Source: Pascua guehoae (taxonomy: Eukaryota; Basidiomycota; Tremellomycetes; Trichosporonales; Trichosporonaceae). From it: a stretch of DNA of 64,000 bases. The notes under the pieces were generated by a model. It was given only the letters and a program-made list of their open reading frames with translations. It made no database searches and was not told the DNA's origin. Made by a program: the position numbers and the translations under genes. The stretch covers positions 3,454,752-3,518,751 of the forward strand of contig BCJX01000001.1 of assembly GCA_001600415.1 (NCBI GenBank), in the 5' to 3' direction. Positions 1 to 11,682 of the stretch are shown piece after piece (positions within the stretch are counted from its first letter, which is position 1; each line of letters starts with the position of its first letter).

Positions 1-1378
1 CGCCGAATCAAACTCCATGAAACATTCCCACACGACACGTGCAGCGGCACCAGACTGCAAAGCCGACACAACTCCTACCCCGGTCTCTTCCCATCGTGTA
101 CCCCGCACTCGCAGTCGCCGCTTTTTGCCGATAACCCCTACCCCGCCTACTTCCCGCCCTCTCACCCCTCCCTACCGCACCTGGTGGGGCCGGATTTATG
201 TCCGAGTGAGGAGACCGAGATATCGGGCTGGGCTTTCAAACCGCCACCAGATGCTCGGTTTCTCGGTTGTGGCTCAGAGTGTTGGAATACAACGAGGCTT
301 CGGATAAGAGAAAACTTTCGGACCGGTGACTGACGCCCACGGTAAAATGGGGCAGATTGAAACACCTCTTTGCGTGCCTTGTGATGATCGCACCCGAGGT
401 GATTATTGACGTGACGGCAGAGAGGAATATATATCTGTGCCACACCGCCGATCCTCTTGTGAAGCACAGACCTCACACCGACTCTCCAGTCGTCCTAATC
501 ACCACACCGTTCTCCCTTTCTACTCATTGCCATTCCCCCACCATTTCGTCAGCCACGCCCAACACTGCCCCCCAAGCCGACATTCCTGCGGCCCCTGCAC
601 GGCCTCGGACAGGACGCCCAACAAATGACCATGATGCCAAGAGGAGGCTCCGAGAACGAGTACGTTTGACTGGATATTTGAACGGACCGACATCCACATG
701 TGTTTAAACAGGAAAGAGTCATCCCTCAAGAAACGAACCGGGCAATATTGTCCTCATTCAACGAACGGAATGAGGGATCCAGGTGGCGGCTCGAGCATTA
801 TATTAATGTGCCTGTCAACGGATGACCTATACCAACACTGTCGTGCTGATCCTCACCCCACTCTTCCTCCCCCGCATTCCCATCACCTTCCCCGACAATG
901 TTTTAAAGCTTTTAGAACTCGCGGACCCTTTGCGCAGTCATCGTCGGCGTCCCGGGCGCGATACCTCGGCTTTTTAACATCGGGAAGTAATGTTCTTGCC
1001 GTCCTTCAGTTCCGACCGTTTGTGCGCACCCGTGGGGTAGCCCACTACCCATTTCGCGCCCTGTTTGGCGTTCCAGCAAGGTTCGTCGATGGTCCTAGCT
1101 ATGCCATGTTCCCTCCACGGTATTAACCTCTTCGCTCCCCTTCCTCCGCCTCCGGCCCCGCTCCGTTGCTCCCCCTTCCCCCATCCCGTTGCCCCGCCTC
1201 CGCCCCCGCATCGTTGCCCCGCCCCCTCCCCAGACCGTGCCTCTGCCGTCCATGCGCCCTCGTACCTTTCTCCGAGTCGACACCCCCCCGCCCCCTTCTC
1301 AAGAACCCCGCCTCCCCTCGACACCGCTTGACCGCTTGACCTCCCTCCCTCCCATGACGCAGAACGCCCACTGGCTCC

Positions 1379-1434
1379 GGGGACACCAACTCATACCCTC
1401 CATTCTGGGGACACCAACTCATACCCTCCATTCT
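1379..1434. repeat. Perfect 28-bp tandem duplication
   Basis: Two identical 28-bp units follow each other directly (1379-1406 and 1407-1434), each beginning GGGGACACCAACTC. There is no coding context. Confidence 0.9.
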
Positions 1435-2034
1435 GCAATAGCAAGACCAAAACGAGACCGCCGCGTGTCATCATTGTGCCATGCGGCGTCGATGCTCGTC
1501 CCATCACCTGTCTAGTCGGGCACTTACCGCCATCCTCCTTGTTCCCTCCTCGTCGACAGCACCGCCCCTCCTCGTTTCCCGCTGGCCAACCCTCTGAAAG
1601 GTGCCGCCTCTCAAGTGCTGCAGCTCATCATCCGAGGGCATTCACCCATTTCCGACCAGTGACTGAAAACCACCTCTTGAATGGAATGGTACGTGTTCGA
1701 GCTTGAGTTTGACCACCGAGAGAGCAGAGCGAAAGAGTGGGTGGAAGAACGGCGCGGAAATGGGAGATGGAGATGATGGACCAAGGCAAGAGGCGACAAT
1801 CTGATGGAGAGATCAAAGTCCAGAGGGTCGGACAGTGGATCTGGGGCGACGGTCCGAGAGCAACTTGCCGCCCGGCCGCGTGGTGTGGCACGTTCCACGG
1901 CATGTGCTGGCCTCCGCGATGCGCTGGAGCCCATCGGGGTGAGCGGAGCCCGATTGCGAACCCCATTTCAACTGTTGGCGATACGGGGTGCGATATGGGC
2001 CGTGGTTCTGACGAGTCCCTGGGCCCCAATGCGG

Positions 2035-2115
2035 TGCCCACCTGGGCAAGGGCCCACCTGATTGAGGGCCCACCTGGATGAAGGCCAATCTGGATGAGGG
2101 CCCACTTGGATGACG
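2035..2115. repeat. Imperfect ~17-bp minisatellite
   Basis: About five diverged copies of a unit close to GGGCCCACCTGGATGA stand in tandem. Units vary by one to three bases in length, so it is an old or slipping minisatellite. No gene is recognised around it. Confidence 0.75.
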
Positions 2116-5100
2116 GGGCGCCACTGTCCCCATGCTCGCCATGGCCGCGTCCGTGCAGAGCACGTGCACAGGCCTGTGCGTCGTTCGGTACGGGGTGATC
2201 TGAGGGGTCCCGAAGCGAAGGGGTTGGCCCCTCAGCTCCCCTCGGACCCCTCCCCGCCATCTATCTCTTCCCCGGTATCACACCTCGTGCATCGCCTCGT
2301 CGCGGGGTGGGCATGCCATCCCCGTGCGTTGGCGGCACCTCGCACCCCGATAGTCCTGGACGAGCCGTGCCAGAGGTGGTGCTCCACCGGTCCTCCGTCA
2401 ACCCCATGTCTTCTTCGGAGGCGGCACTGAACGCATTCCTCCGCACCAATCGTGCACGCGACTGTCTGTGCCCACATGTGCTCACCATTCCGAGGATCGC
2501 GGCCGCCAAGGGGCCACAGCCGTGCCGATGCGCGATGTACCGTGATGGGCCGTACTGACCCCAGCAGATGCTGAGAGCCCTCACCTCACACCCCACCCCA
2601 CTCCCGGCTCCTCACCCGCGCTCTCGCTCCAAAAGCGTGCTTTGGGTGTTGGAGCGCTTGGGCTCCTAACCATGCCATTCACCAACCCCTGCTCCTGCCG
2701 TCGCCGCGGGGCGCCGTTCACAAGCTCATCTCACCTTCTCGCTATGTTCACAGCTCGTTGCGATATCGATGCTCCCACCCATGTGATGCCAGCTGAAGCG
2801 CACGGCCTCAATATCGGGAGGCTTCGATCTCGTTCGACCAGAGGCGTGTGCGTTGGCTAGCAGTGTGGGCGCGGGGGCGCGTGGCCGACCGTTGTGGAGA
2901 AGGGACATCTGTTGTGGTCGTAACATGGTTCCCGTCGTCGTCCCAGTTCGTCGGAGAATCATTGACGTTCAGAGACCGTTTCGTGTCTGTGCTGTTTTTT
3001 TTGTCTTTTTTTTCTCTCTTTCTGTTGCCATGTTGGATGTGGCAATGGGTGCAACGGTGGAAGGTGGGCAAGGCCCATTTGGTTTGCCTCCTGTCCCTAG
3101 CGGCCAGTTTCTGATCGGCCGCAAGAACCTTGTTTTGGGACCGACCATACCGGGTGGGCCGTCCTGCCCACTGCGAGCCGGAAAATCTCCCAGCTGTGTC
3201 ATTTTCAGGAACGTCCAGGACATTTGTATCGGAACCGCGCCGAATCCCACAGTACCAAATCCCTGACAACGGCCCGGTTTGACCAATCATCTTGATTGAA
3301 ACCATCGGCATCCACCTTTGCCGGCTGAAATGTGAGGTCAGGTGACCTGTTTGCTGCTGCCCATTTGATTTCGATCTCGGCACAGGCTCGGCCAGGTTGT
3401 GCTTACAATCGTGCAAGGCACGGATTATCTCCTTAGCCGCCCACCTTTGCTCACGACGACAATGCAACGGGGCGACACGTCCAGCCGCTCGCCAAAGTCG
3501 GGACGGCAACCGGCGCCCACAGCGGGTAAAGGGTGACAGACTTTCATTATTCGCAACGAGGGACGCAAAGGTTAGTACCGCGTTCAACGTGGCAACAGCA
3601 ATTATCAGTCTCACGCCGTGCGGTAGGCTGGCGGCTGGAATACTGTAATGCACCACCACAATTAAACTGATTCATTTCTGGCTGACGGCATCGGGCGGCT
3701 GTGCCAAGTCTTATCGACGGCTCGCGGCCTGTGCATTCCATTCCAACGGGTTGAGATCAACCAGCCGAGGCAATGGACCCGTTACGCGATCCACTAGGCT
3801 TCCGAGCAGCATACGTCGCACTCAGACGCTAATCGACTAGTGCACCCATGTCAGTGGAGTCGGCGGAATGTGTTTGTGGGCAGTGGTGTGGAGCGAGCCC
3901 GCTCTGAGACGAATGAATACAGACGATGAGGGCTCGGACGACAAAGTGGGTGAGGGCTAAAAAAAAAAAAAAAAAAAGCAGCAGAGTACTTCCATCGCAC
4001 TCAGATCCATCCCTTCTGCCATTCCGGGGCCCGACCAGCGCTTACCCCAGTCTCCAACTTGAGAGTCAGGGGCTGGCCAAGCTCTGGGCGACAGTTCTGG
4101 CCGCCTTGGGCATGCTTTAGACAAGAGTGTCCAAACTTGGCGCCAACCTGGCCACTGCGGGGCACGATGCGGGGCCTGTCTGGGGTGGGGAGCTGCGGGG
4201 CATCGACTGCCAGACAGGAACAAATACAGGGGGGCGTGCAGGGATGTCGAACTCGCTCCGTGTGCCATTGTTGGCCACACCAAACAGCCCGGTGACGAGG
4301 GTCATTGGTGGGCAAGGCCGTGAATACAGACTGTGGTCGAGTTTTGGGGAAGCCGGGTTGGTCGGGTGTCTGATAGCCGACGGTCACGCGTGCATATCTC
4401 GGGCTCCATATGCCTCACGCCTCGGCGAGAGACCAGCGCGATGACGAAGGACCAAGGGAGAGATACTGAGAAAACGATGGGCATGCCGCGTTGGACCCTG
4501 TGGCGATCCGGCTCGGAAACGGCGTCTATCCTTTCAAAACCTGACCTGAGCTTCTACCTCTCTTGGTCCAGCGTTCCCGTGCGTTTTGTGCTTGAGCGAT
4601 ATGTCCCGCCCGAGTCGCCGATGTCGGTGCCGATGCCACAACCAGTCATGTCATGCATGAGCCCACCCTTGCAACGCCAAGCTTCACGAGCCGCTGGCCT
4701 CTCAATCATGTCCGTCTGTCTTGAGTTTTACCCCACCTTGCCCATCAGCACTGCCCGCCCCCCGGTGCCTCTCGCTCGCCCCTTGAACGTGGGCCCCAGA
4801 CCCACCCACAACCGATTGTCTCGTGCTTCAGCCCCAGCGCCATGCCGCCTCGGCTGGCTGACCACATTTTTGCACTTTGATTTGGGATGTGGGCGTGTCG
4901 GGAGAGATCGCGCGCGGATCGCCACACAGCCACTCAGAGCTTGTGGCCCACCAAGGTGGGGAACAATGTGCAGGGACGCCGAGTACTGCACCCAAGCTCG
5001 GCGAACCAAAGGGGCTGTGACGGGGCGCGGGGGCCAGCCCAGACCATCATGGTGGGGGTCCACGTTGGGGAGACACGGGGGGGCCGAGTGGGAAAACTGC

Positions 5101-5154
5101 ACGTGTTGCCTGTGACATTGTGGGCATGTGCCCGCCCAACGAGCTTTGAGATGG

Positions 5155-5160
5155 TATAAG
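5155..5160 (+). promoter_or_regulatory. TATA-like element of the alcohol dehydrogenase gene
   Basis: TATAAG lies 131 bp before the start codon. It is followed by a C/A/T-rich leader that is poor in G, as expected for the 5' UTR of a strongly expressed fungal gene. Confidence 0.5.
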
Positions 5161-5285
5161 AAGGCGACCTCTGCCACGTCTTGACAAACCATCACCAGCT
5201 CCCCCACACAGCCCAACAACGCCTACTCAGCAAACCAAACCACTCTCTCCTCTACCTTCTCTACACCACCAAACAACAATCAACA

Positions 5286-6683
5286 ATGGCTTCTGAGCAG
5301 ATCCCCAAGACCCAGCTTGCCGCCGTCTCGGACGACGCTTCTGGCTTCGAGATCAAGGAGATCCCCGTTGTCCAGGCCGACGAGCTCAAGCCCGGCCGCG
5401 CTCTCGTCAAGATCCTCTACACTGGTGTCTGCCACGTAAGTCTAGCCAACACACCTCACACACAAACCACAAGTCCACTCGCTCACACACCAGACTGACC
5501 TCCACGTCGTCCGCGACGAGTGGCCCGTCAAGGCTGAGCGCCCCTGCATCGCCGGCCACGAGGGTGCTGGTATCATCGTTGCCATCAACGACCCCATCTC
5601 CAACTTCAAGATCGGCGACCGCGTCGGTGTCAAGTGGATCGCCCACTCGTGCAACCAGTGCGAGTTCTGCATTGCTGGTGACGAGCCCCTCTGCCAGCAG
5701 GCCCTTTGCTCTGGCATCAACGCCGAGGGCTCCTTCATGCAGTAGTGAGTACCGGCGGAGCGCCGACGGCCGCAACCGCAATCGCAACCGTAGTCCCAGC
5801 CCCAGCCGCAGTGGGCTGCGAATCACAATCAGCGACGGAAAAACAGTTCCTAGCTGTTGCTGCTGGGCTATCGCACGGCCCTGCGGCGCGATTGCCATCA
5901 CCACCATTTTCCCACATGCCCAGCGCCACCTACGTCAGGAGTCACACTGACACATTCCAGCTGCCCTGCCTACACCTCGCAGCTCACCCCCATCCCCAAG
6001 AACCTCGACATGGCCGAGGCTGCTCCTATCCTCTGCGCTGGTGTGACCGTCTACAAGGCCCTCAAGAACTCGGGTGCCCGCGCCGGCCAGTGGGTCTGCA
6101 TCCCCGGTGCCGGTGGTGGTCTCGGTTCGCTCGCCCTCCAGTACGCCAAGTACATGGGTCTCTCGACCATTGCCATCGACTCGGGTGCCGAGAAGAAGGC
6201 TCTCTGCGAGAAGCTCGGTGCCGCCGCCTGGATCGACTTCAAGGAGACCAAGGACATTGTCGCCGCCGTCAAGGCCGCCACCCCCGACGGTCTCGGCCCC
6301 CAGGCCGCCATCATTGCCTCGCCCAAGCCTGAGGCTTACGAGATCGCCATGGAGTACATCCGCCCCCGCGGTGTCGTCGTCGCCGTCGGTCTCCCCCCCA
6401 CCGGCGCCGAGGTCAAGGCCGACGTCTTCTTCACTGTCCTCTTCAACAAGACCCTCACCTCGTCGTACGTCGGCAACCGCAAGGACGCCATCGAGGCCCT
6501 CGAGATTGCCGCCAACGGCCACGTCAAGTGCCCCATCGCCATCGAGCCCTTCGAGAACCTCCAGTCGGTCTACGACCGCATGGTCGAGGGCAAGCTCGCC
6601 GGCCGTGTCGTCCTTGACCGTGAGTACAACACCTTTTACCCCTCCAGCACACAAAAGCTGACCACTCCTCAGTCTTCAAGTAA
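5286..6683 (+). CDS. ADH1: Zinc-dependent alcohol dehydrogenase, ADH1 type
   Basis: Medium-chain NAD-dependent alcohol dehydrogenase, interconverting ethanol and acetaldehyde at the end of fermentation. Exons: 5286-5435, 5494-5744, 5961-6619, 6673-6683, giving 356 residues, slightly longer than yeast Adh1. Catalytic zinc ligands are visible: Cys49 in GVCHTDLH (spanning intron 1), His72 in AGHEGAG and the Cys in AAPILCAGVTVYKAL. The structural-zinc loop CNQCEFCIAGDEPLC carries all four cysteines (103-117). The nucleotide fold shows GAGGGLGSLALQYAK. There is no N-terminal presequence, so it is probably cytosolic. The start has a good context (CAACAATGG). The last exon adds only the final residues of ...VVLDLFK. 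Codon use is strongly biased to C-ending codons, which suggests high expression. The family is certain; the exact paralogue name (ADH1 versus ADH2/3) is inferred. Confidence 0.95.
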
Positions 6684-6798
6684 ACGATTAACGACCATTA
6701 CGAACTGAAGCCACTGCATGTGTCAGAAGAGGGGAGCTTTCTAGGGTTTTACTAGGGGTCTCGGAAGTGGAAAGATGAAATTCAACGTAGCAGCAGAC

Positions 6799-6984
6799 AT
6801 TTCCGGGCAGGGTTGCACAGTTGCACAATCTACTCACTGGCTCGCCCGACTAACGATTCTTCTCGCTAATTCTGCTCACTGGTGCTGATCAATTTCCGGG
6901 CAGGGTTGCACAGTTGCACAATCTACTCACTGGCTCGCCCGACTAACGATTCTTCTCGCTAATTCTGCTCACTGGTGCTGATCA
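6799..6984. repeat. 93-bp tandem duplication behind ADH
   Basis: Two copies of a 93-bp unit (6799-6891 and 6892-6984) follow each other without spacer. They look identical and begin ATTTCCGGGCAGGGTTGC. The first unit starts 116 bp after the ADH stop codon, so the duplication may lie in or next to the 3' UTR. Confidence 0.92.
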
Positions 6985-8401
6985 AGCGCGAGCCGGTCAG
7001 GTATTTGCTACCCTGCTGGAGAGTAACAATTGGCCACCTCTCTGCACGCATCTCCCATCGCTCGCCCTCCATCCGTACACAACCTCACTCCGGGCGAGGT
7101 GTCGCCCAACAGCCCACGGTACCCATGCCCCTCGGATGACCGGGCAGCGTCACGCAGGTGACTCACCATCTGTGCACACCATGGTTACTAATGGAGGCGA
7201 CATGCCTGCGTCACTCAAGCCGGCTGTGGAGTTGAAGTCTTGAGGTGCCGCCGACTGGAGCAGACGGAGAGGAGTGGAGTAGACTGTGAGGGCATGGCAG
7301 GATGGGGGGAGGGGGGAAGGGCCACAGCGAGGAGATACCTGCCTGCCGGTTTTATCGTTTGGCTGCCCGAGGAACCTAAGACGTCGGTACGAGGGGAGTA
7401 ATAACCCCACAGTGAAGGTGACCGCCCAGCAAGCCAAATCGGCGAGGTTATATGGGCGCGAGTGTACACAAATCTCCGGCATGACCGCTTACCATGACCG
7501 TCCCGGCCCCCACACATCTTACCCCGCATCAGTACCGATCGGGTCCACACTACCTGTGCCCACCCGATCTCTGAGCTAGTGTCGAGTGGGCATGCTCAGT
7601 GAGTAAAGCCTATGCGGCAGGTTGCAACCACACTTTCGGTCCAACAATGCATATCCGAGCCGATGCACTGGGTGCCGAATACCACAATGGGGCAAGCACG
7701 CTGACAATGAGCTTACTACAAGTCCGCCACAGCAATGACGAGAAACCGCCACTACGGAGCCATCGTAGCTCTGAAACTGATGATAAGATCTGCTGAAGCC
7801 TGTTAATCGCGACGCTCGCTCCCCCCGGATGCATGGAGTATAGGGAGGAGACGGATTCAGTTGAAAGTGCCCATGCACGGACAGCTCACATGTGAACATG
7901 CGCAACCAGGATACCGGTTGTCACTGTGCCGCGCATCCGTCTTCACTCGTGGCCGTCTTCACTCGTGACTGCCCCACACCCCAATGCCGAAGTTCACTTG
8001 CCACTTGTCACCTCACTGAGCTCGCTCCGCTTTTGGTCATGAAACGCGATGCGGCTATGCGAGTGATTGCGCACCCGCCTCGTTGCTAGTTGCCGTGTGA
8101 CCGACCCAGCATACCCGCCACAATGTACATGCAGTACATGTAGTGCACACGAGGAGGCTCGTGCACTCTGTCGCGTCGTTCACTCGTTCGTTTGATACCA
8201 CTTCTCTGCCGCATGGCGCTCTTCCTAACTGCGCTCCATGCGCAGATCAACAGGATCGACACTGACAGAGGCTTACGTGTACGGGGTAAGTAGATGCTGA
8301 GTGATGAGTGTATCAGTCTGTGTACTGTATCAGCGCCCACCACAATGCCGTGGCAACACGAGGCCATCCGTTTTTAGACTGTTGACACCCTTCCTTCCCG
8401 C

Positions 8402-8475
8402 TTTCCTTCTTGCCTTCCTTCCTTCCTTCCCTCCTTCCTTCCTTCCTTCCTTCCCTCCTTCCTTCCTTCATTCCT
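8402..8475. repeat. CCTT/CCCT microsatellite
   Basis: Tetranucleotide tract of CTTC repeats interrupted by CCCT. It lies in the leader region of the small gene starting at 8776. Such pyrimidine tracts are common in fungal promoters and 5' UTRs. Confidence 0.85.
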
Positions 8476-8775
8476 TCTCTCAATCACCCACTATCCTTCT
8501 CTTCATCGCCCACCTTTCTTTCTTCTCTCTCTACGCCACCTACCAATCTCACTTCTTCGTTCGTCTCCCGACGTTCTCTGTGCTTTTCATCTCCCACACT
8601 TCCTACCACCTCGGCCCTTCCTCGCCCTACCTCTTCCAACTACTTCCCCCCTTGTCTGCTGAGCATTCCCACGACTCATCACCTCCCACCTGGCTCACAG
8701 TTCGCCTTCTTGCCACCCTCCGTTGGTGTCGCTTCCAACAGTCGCCCAATACCCTCAACCATACATCCTGCTATC

Positions 8776-9618
8776 ATGCTCACGACGGATGAGACTCTCG
8801 CGGACGTGCCGCAGGGGGCTGAGCAGAAGACAACCGTGATCCCAGTTGATGGCACCGACATTCACACGGTGAGCCATCCTCGCAAAATGTAATCTAACTG
8901 CGCTCCAGCGCGACACAACCGGTGAACGTACACGCCTCTTCGAAGAGATGCAGGCGGGGTCAACCCCTGAGGATCAGGTGAGACAAGATGCCGGACCTCG
9001 GTGCTGACTATCAGCTTTGTGACAAGCCGAACACCACCCTGGCCAACCAGCTTCCTCTTGACGATGAGGGGAATCGCAAGGTTTTGGTGAGTGGTGCATT
9101 GTGGACCAGGCGACCAGAAAACAGTACTGGCCAGTGACTTTGTGTCCAGTAGCGTTCCGCTTTACACTGTCTTAGTGTCCACGGCGCATGCCACGCTTCG
9201 GGGGCACTCAGTGTTCAGTTGTTATGCAGTGACTGACTATTCAACTCAGACTGCGCGTGGGCGAAAGGCGATTGACGAGTACAATGACCTCGTTGATGCG
9301 GTTCTCAATGGGACTGCCGTTACGATTCCGAAACACCAGGTTGGCCGGCTCCAGAGGACGCTCACGAAGTTCGCTAAGGAGACTATGATGGAGTCAAAGG
9401 AGCTCGCCCTCAAGGAACAACAGCTCATCAAGGCCCAGCACGACGCGGCAATCAGGAAAGCGAAGATTGAGGCCCTGGAGGCCAAGGTCGCGAGCGTTAT
9501 GGCTCAGTACGGGGTTCCGCCCATTCCCGGCACGAACTTCACGCCCCTCGACGCCATCGACGACCAGGCCAAGTCGCCGGCCTCGAAGGAGGAGCTTCCG
9601 GCTGCCAACCTTGAGTAA
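8776..9618 (+). CDS. Small hypothetical coiled-coil protein
   Basis: Four exons in phase 0: 8776-8868, 8909-8977, 9015-9086 and 9250-9618, giving 200 residues. The introns have GTGAG donors and CAG acceptors; the first two are about 40 nt long. The first 80 residues are acidic and Thr-rich. From about residue 110 the chain is a helical heptad-like stretch rich in Lys, Glu, Ala and Gln (FAKETMMESKELALKEQQ). A Pro-rich acidic tail follows. I recognise no domain. The start is the first ATG after the pyrimidine leader. It is probably a soluble structural or adaptor-like protein, but nothing in the sequence shows its role. The in-phase exons and the continuous helix make it likely that the gene is real. 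Confidence 0.65.
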
Positions 9619-10593
9619 TCATTAGGTGCTCCTCTACATGTGTAGCCCGCATTTGATTCACGTCGCGTCATCCGGTCACAGAGACCCTGGGTCCCTATGG
9701 CTGTCCACCGCCCACGCGAATGTGTCATCCGTTTGCGTCACCTAGTTACGCAGCAACCCTCACTTCGCTCGAGCTGTCTCCCACGACGATGTGGGTGCCC
9801 TCGGAGTCCTCAGAGGGCCCTTGGCTTTGGGCTCTGGATTGAAGAGTGTGCTCGTGAAGAATCCCGTTGGTGTGCTTGGTGTTCAGATGGGACGCGCTGG
9901 TGTGCACAACTGGTCACGCCAGGCATCTCATTCTGTGGGTGATACTTCCAGCTTTCTAAGATGCGTTGGTGGTTTGCCATCAAGCGTGGCAGGGTATAGC
10001 TACACCACCGGGCAGCCTGGCGTTGACACAACATGTAAATGTTTGAAGCGCCCCAGAGACACACACCAGCCACATTCCCCACGTCACCCTCAGCTGGCTA
10101 TGCCCGCCTGCACCCGTTCAACCAGTCCATCGGGTACACATATTAAAAGGCTTAAAGAGAACTGTCAGTGGAAAGGGTGTCGGGGCCGAGATTTGAACAA
10201 TATTCCCTGGCGGCACAAAAATAGCAATGGGAGTAGCGGAAGGATGCCTGAATAGCCACAAAACGGTCTCAGACCCATGCCTACCAAGACGTTAGCAGTG
10301 GTATGGAGGAAAAGATCGCCTTCTATCGGCTCTCTGGCCACCCCCACCATGATTTTTTTGCGGCTGCAGCGGTCGCCATGGCTCGAAAACATGGCTCGAA
10401 CTCAGGTTCGAACGCAAACCTTAGCTTGTGGCAGCTGGCGCCGCTTGATTTTTTGCCGTCCACAACAGTCCCAGTCTTCGGGGGAGGGTTGCTCGGGCCG
10501 ATGTCGGTCGACGTTGGCTGACCGCCCAATTGAGGTCACTGACGAGCCGAAAAAATGGGCAAAATGGTGGTCGACATCAGCCTCCAAAAGCTA
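9619..10593. other. Intergenic, no gene seen
   Basis: Nearly 1 kb between the coiled-coil gene and tRNA-Pro. A short stretch at about 10187-10205 resembles half of a tRNA T-arm, but the rest of a tRNA cannot be built around it. No reading frame is convincing. Confidence 0.55.
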
Positions 10594-10679
10594 GGCGAAC
10601 GCCCGGGATTGAACCGAGGACCTCTCGTACGTAGACTGACAAGCCCAAAACGAGTATGATACCACTACACCACGTTCGC
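10594..10679 (-). tRNA. tRNA-Pro(TGG) with a 14-nt intron
   Basis: On the minus strand the acceptor GCGAACG/CGTTCGC pairs perfectly over 7 bp, with discriminator C as usual for eukaryotic tRNA-Pro. The T-arm is CTCGG-TTCAATC-CCGGG and the anticodon stem is CTCGT/ACGAG. The loop reads TTTGGG, then 14 extra nt, then T, placing an intron after position 37 and giving anticodon TGG. Mature length is 72 nt. A TTTT run follows within about 10 nt (AAAA at 10585-10588 on the plus strand), a Pol III terminator. Confidence 0.93.
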
Positions 10680-11682
10680 CGCTGATTTGGAAGAAGCGAT
10701 CATGAGGATGAGGAGAGGGGTGGTGCCACACTGACTGGGAGGTTTGTGGCACTCATGGATCCAACAAGCACCTCCACCCAAGCGTTCCTGAGCAACCAAC
10801 TGTCCACGTGGGTGGCCCTGAAACCAACACCAATTCCTCGATTGACCTACAAACCTCGCATCGCTATGAGGTGAGTATAGACTGCTGTTGGCAACTCTCC
10901 CTCCGGCTATCAAGCATGCGCCTTCATACACGATCAGGCTTGCAGGTGGAGGGCTCTGATGATTGTAGTGGATCCCATCGGTCCCCTTCCTTCAGGCACA
11001 CACAGTCACCAGCCCACATCGCCATTTTTGTGCTCGGCATTTCTGGCCTCCTGCTCGAGATAACAGATGGATGAACAGCGTACCCTTCATCTCTGACGCA
11101 ATATAGGAATATCTTAACAGAAAGGGGGGCGATGGGAGGCCAACTGCATTAGAATCCAAGGTGATGGGGGTGTTCCCTTTCCGAATGCCGCACATACCCC
11201 GCACTTGAATACAGGGCGGCATTCGAGTCACAAGACCGGCTTGGCCTGTTCTGGAATAGCACGACTGTCGGAGTCTTACGCACGTTCTGGTTGGGCGGGT
11301 CGCCAGGGACGGCCAACTGGCGCCTTGTGGAAACGCGGGGGCCCATTGCGCATCGCACCAAAGAAGTCAATGATCCAATGAGTAGCCCGTGATCTACCGC
11401 TATCTTCCGGGACATCTCCTGCAACCCACCCGCGTCGCCCATCCGCTATTCAATTGCCGCGCTTATTGCGGGGTAATTGGTGTTTTGCCCATGGGGAATG
11501 ACCGCGCAACGCGCAGCCTGAAGAAAAATGGTTACTGACGGCTGTGGACAATGCCGCTAGAGATGGCAACTCGAGTCGCATTGCCCACTATATGTACTCG
11601 AGCCACTTTTTTAAGCATGCCACTTACTATTATCCCCGTTCTTTTCATCTCTTCATTCTCACTTGCAGCCTGATCCAGAAAG
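10680..11682. other. Intergenic, probable transporter promoter
   Basis: 1 kb between tRNA-Pro and the transporter gene. No frame looks coding. The last 60 bp before the ATG are CT-rich and suit a 5' UTR. Confidence 0.5.

Larger units (their letters stand above)
1..5154. other. No convincing gene; repeats and long chance frames
   Basis: About 5.1 kb in which no reading frame looks like a protein family I know. Open frames of 200-280 codons exist (for example 1628-2260 and 2808-3659 on the minus strand, 4333-5115 on the plus strand). They have mixed composition, no domain and no intron structure typical of the real genes further on. Visible features are a perfect 28-bp tandem duplication (1379-1434), an imperfect 17-bp repeat (2035-2115), T-rich tracts near 2995-3025 and an A18 run (3960-3977). 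The last kilobase probably holds the promoter of the alcohol dehydrogenase gene. Confidence 0.5.
6684..8775. other. Intergenic, no gene seen
   Basis: This 2.1 kb region holds the 3' UTR of the dehydrogenase, a 93-bp tandem duplication (6799-6984) and, near its end, a long CCTT/CCCT pyrimidine tract that leads into the next gene. Frames in between are short and unremarkable. Confidence 0.6.

Noticed and set aside
2808..3659. 283-codon minus-strand frame
   Set aside because: Mixed composition with no domain, no start context, and T/A tracts translated as Lys runs; looks like chance.
4333..5115. 260-codon plus-strand frame before ADH
   Set aside because: Random composition; it overlaps the likely ADH promoter and has no family resemblance.
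10187..10206. T-arm-like piece (GTTCAAATC on the minus strand)
   Set aside because: Stem does not pair and no acceptor or anticodon arm can be found.
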